From Pseudomonas resinovorans NBRC 106553 (lineage in GTDB: Bacteria; Pseudomonadota; Gammaproteobacteria; Pseudomonadales; Pseudomonadaceae), in the NCBI RefSeq assembly GCF_000412695.1, contig NC_021499.1, forward strand, positions 3,038,001-3,102,000: 64,000 nucleotides of DNA, read 5' to 3'. The position numbers were made by a program, and so were the translations under genes. Under the pieces are notes generated by a model that was not told where the DNA came from, ran no database searches, and saw only the letters and a list, made by a program, of their open reading frames with translations. Below are positions 16,704-24,557 of the stretch, piece after piece; the stretch's first letter is position 1, and each line of letters starts with the position of its first letter.

Positions 16704-17447
16704 ATGGCATTTGAAGTCAGCATGAACAAGCAGGGGCAGGTACTTGGCCGCAAGGGCCAGGAAACCCGCCAGCGTCTGATGGCCGCCACTCGCCGCCTAC
16801 TTTTCACTCACGCCCTGGTGGACATCACCGCCGTGGCCATTGCGAAGGCTGCGGGCACGTCCTCCGCCAGCTTCTACATGTACTTCGACGACGTGCAGGA
16901 CGTGCTCTATTCGCTGGCTCTGGAAGCCGGCGAAGACATGGCCAAAGTTTCGAAGTTGCTGGAAGAGCCCTGGGCTCCTGAACGCTTCGAGGAAGAAGCG
17001 CTGCGCCTGATTGAGTCGATGAATGGGGTCTGGAGCCGCCATCGTGAAGTGTTGCGCTACCGCAACCTCGAAGCAGATCGTGGCGACCCGCGCTTTGAGG
17101 AGCTGCGGATGAACACCTATATTCCATTCATCGAACGCTTCGCCAAGCTGATCCTCACGGTCAATCCGGCCGAGGGAAGCCGCAAAAAGAGTGATGCCTA
17201 CGCAGAGGCTACCGTCCTGCAGGCTGCCATGGAGCGGCTGGCGTCCACCGACCCGGTAGTGATGGAACGTGGGCTGGGTTCCAAGCGGGTGAACGCTGCC
17301 ATTGCGCGCATTGTCGTGCAGACTCTGCGTTCCGGCATGTCTGACGAGGCTGTCGGCGAAACCGCCCCCGCCGCCCGTGCGCGTAAGCCGCGTGCGGCGA
17401 AGGCCAAGGCTGCAGCCCCGGCGACGGAAGTGGCTGCCGAGGGTTGA
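16704..17447 (+). CDS. TetR-family regulator with Ala/Lys/Arg-rich tail
   Basis: Predicted 247 residues from the ATG at 16704 (AAGGGA upstream); an ATG at 16722 is an alternative. The helix-turn-helix spans about residues 24-60 (FTHALVDITAVAIAKAAG then SASFYMYFDDVQDVLYS). A ligand-binding domain follows, and residues about 222-247 form a low-complexity tail rich in Ala, Arg and Lys (ARARKPRAAKAKAAA). The tail is unusual for the family and could add non-specific DNA contact. Its position by two palindromes makes it the best local candidate for controlling the surrounding regulon. It is monocistronic and convergent with the MaoC gene. Confidence 0.85.
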   Translation: MAFEVSMNKQGQVLGRKGQETRQRLMAATRRLLFTHALVDITAVAIAKAAGTSSASFYMYFDDVQDVLYSLALEAGEDMAKVSKLLEEPWAPERFEEEALRLIESMNGVWSRHREVLRYRNLEADRGDPRFEELRMNTYIPFIERFAKLILTVNPAEGSRKKSDAYAEATVLQAAMERLASTDPVVMERGLGSKRVNAAIARIVVQTLRSGMSDEAVGETAPAARARKPRAAKAKAAAPATEVAAEG

Positions 17448-17474
17448 GCCCGCTTTCCTGTCAACGGCGTTCGT

Positions 17475-18323
17475 TCAGACCTCGAACTCGATGACGCCAT
17501 GGCTAAGTACCGGCTTGTCGCGCTCTACCGCATGCATGCGGAACAGTGCGAGGCCGGGCTCCATTCGCCAAAGCTCGATGCGCATGGTTTCTCCGCTGTA
17601 CATCGGTCCAGCGTAGCGGACCGACAGGCTACGCAGGCGCGTGGCGTCATTGTCGCAGACCATCCGTATCACACCGCGGCCAGCCAGGCCGAAACAGCCG
17701 ACGCCACGGATCATTGCCTGGGGTTTGCCCTGGGTTTGAGCTGCAATGGCGATATCCGCCGAGAGACGGAACAGCGTGTCCGGTTCCAGCGGCGTAGGAA
17801 TCTCCAGTACCAGGTCAGCGGCTCGTTCCGGTAGTGGAGTGGGGCGTGGCGTATCCTGCGGCTTGCCGCCGAACCCGCCGTTGCCGCGCAGGACCGTGGT
17901 GACCTCGATGCTGGCGACGGCCTCGCCCTCCGGTTCGCTGAGCGTCAGCGTCTGTAGCATGACGGCCCCTTTGTCGGCGCCACGATCAAAGATCTCATCA
18001 ATCTTCTGGGTGACTACCAGTTCGCCTTCGCTGCTCAGCGGACGATGCAGGCGCAGGGTTTCCTGGGCGTGAACGATCTGCTGCCAGGCGATGCCGGTAC
18101 GCGGGTCCATCTGCCAGAACTCACCGTCGGCCAGGGCCACGGCAGACATCGGCAGTACCTGAAACTCGTTGTCGGACAGAAGGTAGGGACGGTCGGCTTC
18201 GGCCCAGTCCGTCGATGCGCCCGCGCCGAAACCGCGGGCGAAACGGATGCAGTCTTCCTGGCCGTAATGTCGGGTCACGGCGGGGAAGGGCCAGTCGATA
18301 AGCTTTTGGTAGTCGAGGGACAC
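17475..18323 (-). CDS. Double hot-dog MaoC-like protein lacking hydratase motif residues
   Basis: Predicted 282 residues, last gene of a three-gene operon. It aligns along its whole length with the MaoC protein at 19218-20087 (shared DRGADKGAV/DKGADKGAV and RGNGGFGG). At the second hot-dog, where that protein has SGDLNPLH (Asp191, Asn193, His196), this one has SADIAIAA: Asp190 stays, but the Asn and His become Ala, and the following loop is shorter. It is therefore unlikely to be an active hydratase by itself. It may pair with its paralogue, in the way unequal MaoC subunits occur in steroid side-chain hydratases. Confidence 0.82.
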   Translation of the reverse strand: MSLDYQKLIDWPFPAVTRHYGQEDCIRFARGFGAGASTDWAEADRPYLLSDNEFQVLPMSAVALADGEFWQMDPRTGIAWQQIVHAQETLRLHRPLSSEGELVVTQKIDEIFDRGADKGAVMLQTLTLSEPEGEAVASIEVTTVLRGNGGFGGKPQDTPRPTPLPERAADLVLEIPTPLEPDTLFRLSADIAIAAQTQGKPQAMIRGVGCFGLAGRGVIRMVCDNDATRLRSLSVRYAGPMYSGETMRIELWRMEPGLALFRMHAVERDKPVLSHGVIEFEV

Positions 18324-18396
18324 CTGGGACTCCGGAAGGACATGAAGGGAAGGAAAGGATGGGGGAGAAGGCGTGATGCCTTCGCCCCGGCCGGGG

Positions 18397-19197
18397 TCAG
18401 GACTGGGCTTTCTTGGCAGCTTCCATCGAAGCGCGCATACCGGCTGCCGCGACTTCGAAGTGCTCCTTGGTGGACGTGCTGAGGATGTGCGTATCGAAGT
18501 GCGCCATCAGCGAATTGCGGAAGCCCATGATGTCCGCCGAGCGATTCAGAGAACGCTTGAGCATGCGGATGCCGATAGGGGGGGCCGCGGCGATGCGGTT
18601 GGCCAGCTCCAGGGTGAAGTCTTCCATCTCGGCGCGGGGCACCACATGGTTGACCATGCCCCATTCCTTGGCTTCCGCGGCACTGATTCTCTGGCCGGTG
18701 AAGAGGAACTCCTTGGCTTTGCGCAGCCCCATTACCCAGGGATGTACCAGGGCTTCAACCGAGGCGGCCGCCAGGCTGTGGCCCACCGGGTCGCTGAAGA
18801 AGGCGTCGTCGGCGGCGACCACCATGTCGCACATGTTGGCCACCATGAAGCCACCGGCAATGCAGGCGCCCTGCACCTGGGCGATGGTGGGCTTGGGGAA
18901 GTCCCAGATGCGCAGGGCGTTGCCCAGGTAGTGTTCGCTTTCCCACAGCCAGTGTTGTTCGGGGGAGAAGTCGCCGCGCTTTTCCATGCCATCCATCAGG
19001 TCATGACCGGCGGAGAAGTGCTTGCCCTTGGCGCCGATAATGATCACGCGAATGGCATCGTCGCGCTTGGCGCGGTCCAGTGCGTCATCCAGTTCGGCCA
19101 GCAGGTTCTCCGATTCGGCGTTGGCCTGGCCGGGACGGTTGTGGCAGATGCGCGCGACGGCGCCGATCACTTCGTAGCTGATGTCCGAGTATTCCAT
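18397..19197 (-). CDS. Enoyl-CoA hydratase/isomerase (crotonase family)
   Basis: Predicted 266 residues with GAGGA upstream of the ATG at 19197. The oxyanion-hole segments AKGKHFSAGHDL (near residue 60) and ACIAGGFMVANMCDMVVAA (near residue 110) define a crotonase. The second catalytic Glu position, where hydratases have Glu, appears as DPVGHSLAA, so the exact reaction (hydration, isomerisation, C-C bond cleavage) is uncertain. It lies between two MaoC paralogues in one operon, a combination suited to processing an unusual enoyl-CoA or a ring-cleavage acyl-CoA. Confidence 0.85.
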   Translation of the reverse strand: MEYSDISYEVIGAVARICHNRPGQANAESENLLAELDDALDRAKRDDAIRVIIIGAKGKHFSAGHDLMDGMEKRGDFSPEQHWLWESEHYLGNALRIWDFPKPTIAQVQGACIAGGFMVANMCDMVVAADDAFFSDPVGHSLAAASVEALVHPWVMGLRKAKEFLFTGQRISAAEAKEWGMVNHVVPRAEMEDFTLELANRIAAAPPIGIRMLKRSLNRSADIMGFRNSLMAHFDTHILSTSTKEHFEVAAAGMRASMEAAKKAQS

Positions 19198-19217
19198 CTT
19201 GTTATTCCTCGTTGCGG

Positions 19218-20087
19218 CTAGGCAGCGAATTCCGCGTAGCCATTGTTGAGAATGATCAGATCGCGCTCTACCACTCGCGCGCGGAAGCTGGCCTTGCCGG
19301 GACCTTCATGCCAGACCTCGACCTTCAGGGTTTCCCCTGGATACATGGGCGAGGCGAAGCGCAGGTTGAGTGCACGCAGGCGGTGCGGGTCATCGTTGCA
19401 GAGCAGGCGGACGATGGCGCGTCCGGCCATGCCGTAACTGCTCATGCCGTGGAGGATCGGCTTGTCGAAGCCGGCCCTGGCGGCAAAGGCGGGGTCGATG
19501 TGCAGCGGGTTCAGGTCTCCCGACAGGCGATAGATGGTGGCCTGTTCCGGGCGGCTGGACAGTTCGATGCTGAGGTCGAAGGGGCGGTCCTCTGGCAGCG
19601 GATGAGGCTTGGGCTGGCCCTCGGCGGTGCCGCCGAAGCCGCCATTTCCGCGCATGAAGGTGGACCAGGTGGAGGTGGCCAGAAGTTCCTCTGTCTCGGC
19701 ATCGTAGATGCGCCGTGACATGTACATCACGGCACCCTTGTCGGCGCCCTTGTCGTAGATCTCATCTACGCTGTCGCGCCCAATCAGGGTGCCCTTGGCC
19801 GGCAGCGGCTTATGGATGCGCAAGAACTGCTCGCCATGCAGCACCTTGGTCAAGTCGATGCCGGTTTCCGGATTGGCCAACCAGAACTCGCCACTGGCCA
19901 TGATGGTGGCCATGGTGGGCAGTGCCTTCAAGCCTTTTTCATAGACGTACTGCAGGTCGCCGTCCGGCAGAGGGTTGCTGGTCGCCGCCCCTACGCCGAG
20001 TGCGTAGAGGATGGTGTCGCGAGTGCTGTAGCTCTGCCGGCCTTCGGTAATGGGCCAGTTCTTGATGCGGTGGTAGTCGAGAGGCAC
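19218..20087 (-). CDS. MaoC-type enoyl-CoA hydratase 2 (double hot-dog)
   Basis: Predicted 289 residues from a GTG at 20087 with TGAGGA upstream. Two hot-dog repeats are present; the second carries the full hydratase-2 signature SGDLNPLHIDP (Asp191, Asn193, His196) and ILHGMSSYGMAGR. This is the layout of the MFE-2 hydratase domain, which makes (R)-3-hydroxyacyl-CoA from trans-2-enoyl-CoA, including bulky branched or steroid substrates. It starts the operon with the crotonase (20 bases on) and the degenerate paralogue. A shared operator copy lies 53 bases upstream, shared with the divergent SDR operon. Confidence 0.9.
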   Translation of the reverse strand: MPLDYHRIKNWPITEGRQSYSTRDTILYALGVGAATSNPLPDGDLQYVYEKGLKALPTMATIMASGEFWLANPETGIDLTKVLHGEQFLRIHKPLPAKGTLIGRDSVDEIYDKGADKGAVMYMSRRIYDAETEELLATSTWSTFMRGNGGFGGTAEGQPKPHPLPEDRPFDLSIELSSRPEQATIYRLSGDLNPLHIDPAFAARAGFDKPILHGMSSYGMAGRAIVRLLCNDDPHRLRALNLRFASPMYPGETLKVEVWHEGPGKASFRARVVERDLIILNNGYAEFAA

Positions 20088-20140
20088 GTCGTTTTCCTCA
20101 GTAGGGCGGTTCTTGTCTCTAGCATTGCGCTTTGCTTGAA

Positions 20141-20159
20141 AACTGTCAAACAGTCAGTT
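20141..20159. promoter_or_regulatory. Shared operator element, site 4
   Basis: AACTG-TCAAACAGT-CAGTT, perfect outer arms, between the divergent MaoC operon and SDR-thiolase-folEX operon. A TTGAAA at 20136-20141 could be a -35 box overlapped by the site. Confidence 0.75.
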
Positions 20160-20301
20160 ACATGATGTAGTATGCCTGTGTGGGGCATGTAGTGCGGGTG
20201 ATTGTTCTGCCTTTTCTGATGGCATTTCAGTTGCTTTGCGACGAAAACTCTCCCGTGCCGAGACGCACGGGAGCTTCCGGGCAAGGGCCGGAGCCCACCC
20301 A

Positions 20302-20309
20302 AACAAGAA
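20302..20309 (+). promoter_or_regulatory. Crc/Hfq-type CA motif before the SDR
   Basis: AACAAGAA lies 17 bases before the SDR start at 20327, close to the ribosome binding site. Confidence 0.35.
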
Positions 20310-20326
20310 CATTTCGGAGACAGACA

Positions 20327-21190
20327 ATGGCTCTACTGGAAGGAAAGGTCGCGATCATCACCGGTGCCGGGCGTGGCCTGGGCGCCACCTATGCACAACT
20401 CCTGGCCGCCGAAGGCGCGGCAGTGGTGGTCAACGACCTGGGGCGTGACGAGAACGGCAGCTACACCGCTGAGGCGGTGGTCGCCGCTGTGCGTGAGGCC
20501 GGCGGTCGCGCCGTGGCGCACACCCAGGACATCTCTACGGCGGAAGGCGGTCAGTCGCTACTGGCAACCGCTCTTGGTGAGTTCGGTCGTGCTGACATCC
20601 TGATCAACAACGCCGGCATCCTGCGCGACAAGTCTTTCCTCAAACTGGAGGAAGGGGACTGGGATGCGGTTATCAAGGTCAACCTGAAGAGCATGTACGC
20701 CGTCACCCAGCCTGTATTTGCCTGGATGAAGGAAAACGGTGGTGGGGTGATCGTCAACACCTCGTCCACATCCGGCCTGGTCGGCAACTTCGGTCAGAGC
20801 AACTATGCCGCGTCCAAGTGTGGCGCCTGGGGCTTCTCCAACGTGCTGGCCATCGAGGGCGCCAAGTTCGGTGTCCGCGTCTGGACCCTCGCTCCGGCGG
20901 CCGTTTCCGCCCTGACCGCTCCGCTGATGGACGAGGCCACCAAGGCCCAGATGGCGCCCGAGCATGTGGCTCAGGTCGTGCTTTACATGGTCAGCGAGCT
21001 GTCGGGCCAACGCACCGGCCACTGCCTGTTCGCCTCCGGCCAGAGTGTGCGTGAGCTGAAGCTGCTGTCCGCCGAGGGCATTCCAGGAGGCGGCAAGAAC
21101 GCGGCATTCGACGCCCACAGCCTTGCCGCGGCGGAGGACAAGGTTTTTCGTCCCGAGGCCGCTCTGACCATCATGGACTTCGCCAAGTAA
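20327..21190 (+). CDS. SDR resembling HSD17B4-type hydroxyacyl-CoA dehydrogenase
   Basis: Predicted 287 residues. I start at the ATG at 20327 with CGGAGA upstream, since the longer frame is not preceded by a site and crosses the leader. Motifs: TGAGRGLG near residue 12, VVNDLGRD near residue 36, NNAGILRDKSF near residue 90, catalytic YAASK near residue 161. These follow the MFE-2 dehydrogenase pattern. It likely oxidises a 3-hydroxyacyl-CoA before thiolytic or aldolytic cleavage by the SCPx-like thiolase that follows 42 bases later. It is a paralogue of the SDR at 15470-16372. Confidence 0.88.
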   Translation: MALLEGKVAIITGAGRGLGATYAQLLAAEGAAVVVNDLGRDENGSYTAEAVVAAVREAGGRAVAHTQDISTAEGGQSLLATALGEFGRADILINNAGILRDKSFLKLEEGDWDAVIKVNLKSMYAVTQPVFAWMKENGGGVIVNTSSTSGLVGNFGQSNYAASKCGAWGFSNVLAIEGAKFGVRVWTLAPAAVSALTAPLMDEATKAQMAPEHVAQVVLYMVSELSGQRTGHCLFASGQSVRELKLLSAEGIPGGGKNAAFDAHSLAAAEDKVFRPEAALTIMDFAK

Positions 21191-21232
21191 CCGTCCCATA
21201 GCTGCGGGGCGAATGGCCCCAGGGAGTTCAAC

Positions 21233-22420
21233 ATGAGCAATAAGGTGCTGGTTGCCGGCGTGGGGATGGTCAAGTTCACCAAACCCGGCAAGAGCGAGAT
21301 GTATGACGTGATGGGCGGCGATGCCGCCGCGCTGGCGCTGAAGGACGCGGGCATCGCCTATAGCGACGTGCAGCAGGCCTATGCGGGTTTCGTCGCTGGC
21401 GATACCTGCTCCGGACAAACCGCGTTGTACCGTGTGGGAATCACCGGCATTCCAGTGATCAACGTCAGTAACGCCTGTGCCAGTGGATCATCTGCTTTGT
21501 TTCTGGCGCGGCAGGCGGTTATCAGCGGCGTAGTCGATGTCGCCCTGGCGGTCGGCTTCGAGCAAATGAACCCGGGAGCCATGTCCACCGGTGACGCCGC
21601 GCTGCGCACACCGATCACGGTGAAGATCGACGAGGCGGTGCGCAAAATCCGTGGCTGGGATGACAACGCCCCCAGCGGCCCGCAGTATTTTGGCGGTGCC
21701 GGTGCCGAATATCTGGAGAAGTACAACGTTTCCGCTGAGCTGTTCGGCCGTGTCTCGGTCAAGGCTCGTAGTCACGCCTTGCGCAATCCCTATGCGCTGT
21801 TTACCGAACCTCTGACTCTGGAGCAGGTGATGACCTCGCCGCAGATCTTCGGACCAGTCACCCGCCTCATGTGCTGTCCGCCCACCTGCGGCGCGGCCGC
21901 CGTTGTGGTGGTTTCCGAGGCCTACGCGCGCAAACACGGCCTGGGCAACTGCGTTGAGATCGCTGGCATGGGCCTGGCAACCGACACCGCTGAAAGCTTC
22001 GAATCCGGCAGCATGCTGGACGTTGTCGGTGCCGGCATGACCCGTCGCGCGGCGGCCCAGGCATACGAACAAGCTGGCGTTGGTGCGAAAGATATCGATG
22101 TGGTCGAGTTGCACGACTGCTTCTCGCCCAACGAGGTCATCACCTACGAAGCGCTCGGGCTGTGCGAGGAGGGGGGTGCGGAGAGGTTCGTCATTGACGG
22201 GCAGAACACCTACGGTGGTCGCGTGATTACCAACCCATCCGGCGGCCTGCTGTCCAAGGGGCACCCTCTGGGCGCAACCGGTCTGGCACAGATCACTGAA
22301 TTGACCTGGCACTTGCGCGGTCAAGCCGGCGATCGCCAGGTTGAGAACGCCCGCCTCGCGCTGCAGCACAACATCGGGCTGGGTGGCGCCGGAGTGGTCA
22401 CCATCCTCAAGCGCATCTGA
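21233..22420 (+). CDS. SCPx-type thiolase
   Basis: Predicted 395 residues; AGGGAG precedes the ATG. The nucleophile Cys82 lies in NACASGS, the catalytic His of VELHDCFSPNE near residue 293 and the C-terminal SKGHPLGATG near residue 341 are all present, as in the thiolase domain of sterol carrier protein x. It should cleave a 3-ketoacyl-CoA, with the family's known preference for branched or sterol-like side chains. It is full length for a stand-alone thiolase without the SCP2 domain. Operon context (SDR before, folE/folX after) ties it to the shared operator at 20141. Confidence 0.9.
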   Translation: MSNKVLVAGVGMVKFTKPGKSEMYDVMGGDAAALALKDAGIAYSDVQQAYAGFVAGDTCSGQTALYRVGITGIPVINVSNACASGSSALFLARQAVISGVVDVALAVGFEQMNPGAMSTGDAALRTPITVKIDEAVRKIRGWDDNAPSGPQYFGGAGAEYLEKYNVSAELFGRVSVKARSHALRNPYALFTEPLTLEQVMTSPQIFGPVTRLMCCPPTCGAAAVVVVSEAYARKHGLGNCVEIAGMGLATDTAESFESGSMLDVVGAGMTRRAAAQAYEQAGVGAKDIDVVELHDCFSPNEVITYEALGLCEEGGAERFVIDGQNTYGGRVITNPSGGLLSKGHPLGATGLAQITELTWHLRGQAGDRQVENARLALQHNIGLGGAGVVTILKRI

Positions 22421-22480
22421 GGTCGGGGCGCCCAGTGGTGGCTGGGCGCCTGTTCAATGTCATCAATGGGAGAGGCGCAG

Positions 22481-23038
22481 ATGAGCGAACCCATGACCCA
22501 GCATTACCGGGAAATCCTGCTCGGCGTTGGCGAAAATCCCGCCCGCGAAGGCCTGCTCGATACTCCCAAGCGCGCCGCGAAGGCGATGCAATTCCTTTGC
22601 AATGGCTACCAGAAGACCCTGGCTGAGATCGTCAACGGTGCGTTGTTCGAGTCGGACAACGACGAGATGGTGATCGTCAGGGAAATCGAGCTCTATTCCC
22701 TTTGCGAGCACCACCTGCTGCCCTTCATCGGCAAGGCCCACGTGGCCTACATTCCTACCGGTAAGGTGCTGGGGTTGTCCAAGGTGGCTCGCATCGTCGA
22801 TATGTATGCACGGCGTTTGCAGATCCAGGAGAACCTCACCCGCCAGATCGCCGAGGCTATCCAGCAGGTCACCGGCGCCGCCGGCGTCGCTGTGGTGATC
22901 GAGGCTCAGCACATGTGCATGATGATGCGCGGCGTGGAGAAGCAGAACTCGGTGATGAGCACGTCGGTGATGCTCGGCGCTTTCCGCGAGTCGCAGAACA
23001 CCCGTTCCGAGTTCCTCCAGTTGATAGGGCGGAAGTAG
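22481..23038 (+). CDS. folE: GTP cyclohydrolase I
   Basis: Predicted 185 residues; the ATG at 22481 has GGGAGAGG upstream. Zinc ligands are visible in [10 protein letters not shown] near residue 76 and HMCMMMRG near residue 145. Conserved blocks for GTP binding and decamer formation are also visible: [25 protein letters not shown] and [13 protein letters not shown]. It converts GTP to 7,8-dihydroneopterin triphosphate, the first step of folate and tetrahydropterin synthesis. The unusual point is its place as third gene of an acyl-CoA catabolic operon, three bases before folX. This suggests inducible pterin supply for a catabolic enzyme. Confidence 0.95.
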   Translation: MSEPMTQHYREILLGVGENPAREGLLDTPKRAAKAMQFLCNGYQKTLAEIVNGALFESDNDEMVIVREIELYSLCEHHLLPFIGKAHVAYIPTGKVLGLSKVARIVDMYARRLQIQENLTRQIAEAIQQVTGAAGVAVVIEAQHMCMMMRGVEKQNSVMSTSVMLGAFRESQNTRSEFLQLIGRK

Positions 23039-23041
23039 CCT

Positions 23042-23413
23042 ATGCCTGGCCTTCAACCCGGCATGGCCCGCATCCGCGTCAAGGATTTGCGCCTGCGCAC
23101 CTATATCGGCATCAAGGAAGACGAGATCCTCAACCGGCAGGATGTGCTGATCAACCTGTGCATCCACTACCTGGCGAGTGCGGCGGTGCAGGGAACCGAG
23201 ATCGAGCAGGCGTTGAACTATCGCACCATCACCAAGGCGATCATTCGCCACGTCGAGGCAAATCGCTTTGCTCTGCTGGAGCGCCTGACCCAGGAAATCC
23301 TCGATCTGGTGATGAGCGAGCCACGTGTTCGGTATGCCGAAGTGGAAGTGGACAAACCGCACGCCTTGCGCTTTGCCGAGTCGGTTTCGATCACACTGGC
23401 CAATGGGCGCTGA
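23042..23413 (+). CDS. folX: Dihydroneopterin triphosphate 2'-epimerase (FolX type)
   Basis: Predicted 123 residues, three bases after folE. The sequence [30 protein letters not shown] and [14 protein letters not shown] closely follows E. coli FolX and less so the aldolase FolB. FolX epimerises dihydroneopterin triphosphate to the monapterin isomer, leading to tetrahydromonapterin, a cofactor for phenylalanine hydroxylase in Pseudomonas. With folE it forms a dedicated pterin pair. A FolM-like reductase would be needed to finish the cofactor; one of the SDRs nearby might serve, but nothing in sequence proves it. Confidence 0.9.
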   Translation: MPGLQPGMARIRVKDLRLRTYIGIKEDEILNRQDVLINLCIHYLASAAVQGTEIEQALNYRTITKAIIRHVEANRFALLERLTQEILDLVMSEPRVRYAEVEVDKPHALRFAESVSITLANGR

Positions 23414-23464
23414 TCGTCTCGGCCGCTCAGGGCCATGCGGCCGACACCCCCCTTCGAAGCATCC

Positions 23465-23495
23465 CGTCCCCCTCTACCAAAGGAAGAGGGGGACG
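23465..23495. terminator. Hairpin between convergent folX and acyl-CoA dehydrogenase
   Basis: An 11-bp stem CGTCCCCCTCT/AGAGGGGGACG with a 9-base loop. There is no strong T-run on either side, so it may be a repeat-type mRNA 3' end hairpin. Confidence 0.5.
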
Positions 23496-23501
23496 CTCGT
23501 T

Positions 23502-24557
23502 TCAAGCTCCGATGGGAGCAGTCAGCTGTTGCCACAGGTGGGCACCGTCCTTCGCCAGCACCTTCCGGCCAATTCGCTCCGACCACCAATGCTCACTGCC
23601 GCCCTCGGACCGCCACTGCCAGAGACGGCGGGTGTAGTAGTGCAGGCTGTGCTCGTCTGTCACGCCTATGGCGCCGAACACCTGGTGGGCGATGGCCGCC
23701 GCTCGGGTTGCTGCCCGGCCTACCAGGCTCTTGGCCACGGCGGCGCCGTAGCTGGCGTTGCCGGCATCCACCTGGCGCGCTGCATAGAGGCCTGCAACCT
23801 GTGCCGCGGCAGCCTGGGACGCGAGCTCGGCGACCATCTGCTGGATCGCCTGGAACTTGCCGATGGGCTTGTCGAACTGCACGCGGGTATTGGCGTATTC
23901 CACGCAGAGGTCCAGCACCCTGGCCAGGGCACCGGCCATTTGCATGCTGCGCAGCGCTGCGAGGTGTGGGCGCAAGCCCAGCTCGTCGAGGAACGGCGCC
24001 TCGGCAGTTTGCAGCGGTATGACGTTTTCCAGCTCCATGCTGGCACAGGGCAGTCGGTCGAGCGTGTCGATGGCCTGTTGGCGACCGGCGTCGGCGCTCA
24101 CCAGGCAGAGGTGCGTGACTCCCTCGCGCAGAGCGGCAACCAGCACATGCCCGGCTACAGGCAGCCAGCTCAGTTGGGCGTCCTGTCCTTGCAGTCTGCC
24201 CTGGGCATCCAATTGGAAGATTTCGCCGGAGATCGCCAGTACGCCTTCGGGAACCTCCAGCCCTGCGCGTGACAGTGCCCAGGCTGCGATGGTGGTTTCG
24301 CCTATCGGCACGGGAGCGGCGTGCACGCCACAGAGGCGCAACACCGGTTCGCTATCGGCCCAGTTGAGTCCAGCTCCGCCGGCGTTCTCGTCGCTGAGGG
24401 CGAGAGTGATGCCCATGGCTTCGATTTCCTGCCAGAGGTCGCTGTCGAGTTCACCGTCTTCGGCGTGCACCCAGGTATCGCGGTCGATCCGGGCGCTGAA
24501 CAGACGCTGGACCTGCTCTGCGAGCATTTCGCTGATGTTCATTTCGCTGTTACTCAT
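23502..24557 (-). CDS. Acyl-CoA dehydrogenase, smaller subunit of a likely heteromer
   Basis: Predicted 351 residues, shorter than the usual 380-400. The C-terminal helical half is recognisable (RVQFDKPIGKFQAIQQMVAELA, then HQVFGAIGVTDEHSLHYYTRRL), while the N-terminal FAD region is divergent and lacks the normal TEP-type flavin motif. It overlaps the next acyl-CoA dehydrogenase gene by 4 bases. Such unequal pairs form alpha2-beta2 flavoenzymes in bacterial steroid and bile-acid side-chain breakdown (FadE28/FadE29-like). It probably acts with the 24554-25714 product. It ends the minus-strand operon from 28120. Confidence 0.82.
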   Translation of the reverse strand: MSNSEMNISEMLAEQVQRLFSARIDRDTWVHAEDGELDSDLWQEIEAMGITLALSDENAGGAGLNWADSEPVLRLCGVHAAPVPIGETTIAAWALSRAGLEVPEGVLAISGEIFQLDAQGRLQGQDAQLSWLPVAGHVLVAALREGVTHLCLVSADAGRQQAIDTLDRLPCASMELENVIPLQTAEAPFLDELGLRPHLAALRSMQMAGALARVLDLCVEYANTRVQFDKPIGKFQAIQQMVAELASQAAAAQVAGLYAARQVDAGNASYGAAVAKSLVGRAATRAAAIAHQVFGAIGVTDEHSLHYYTRRLWQWRSEGGSEHWWSERIGRKVLAKDGAHLWQQLTAPIGA

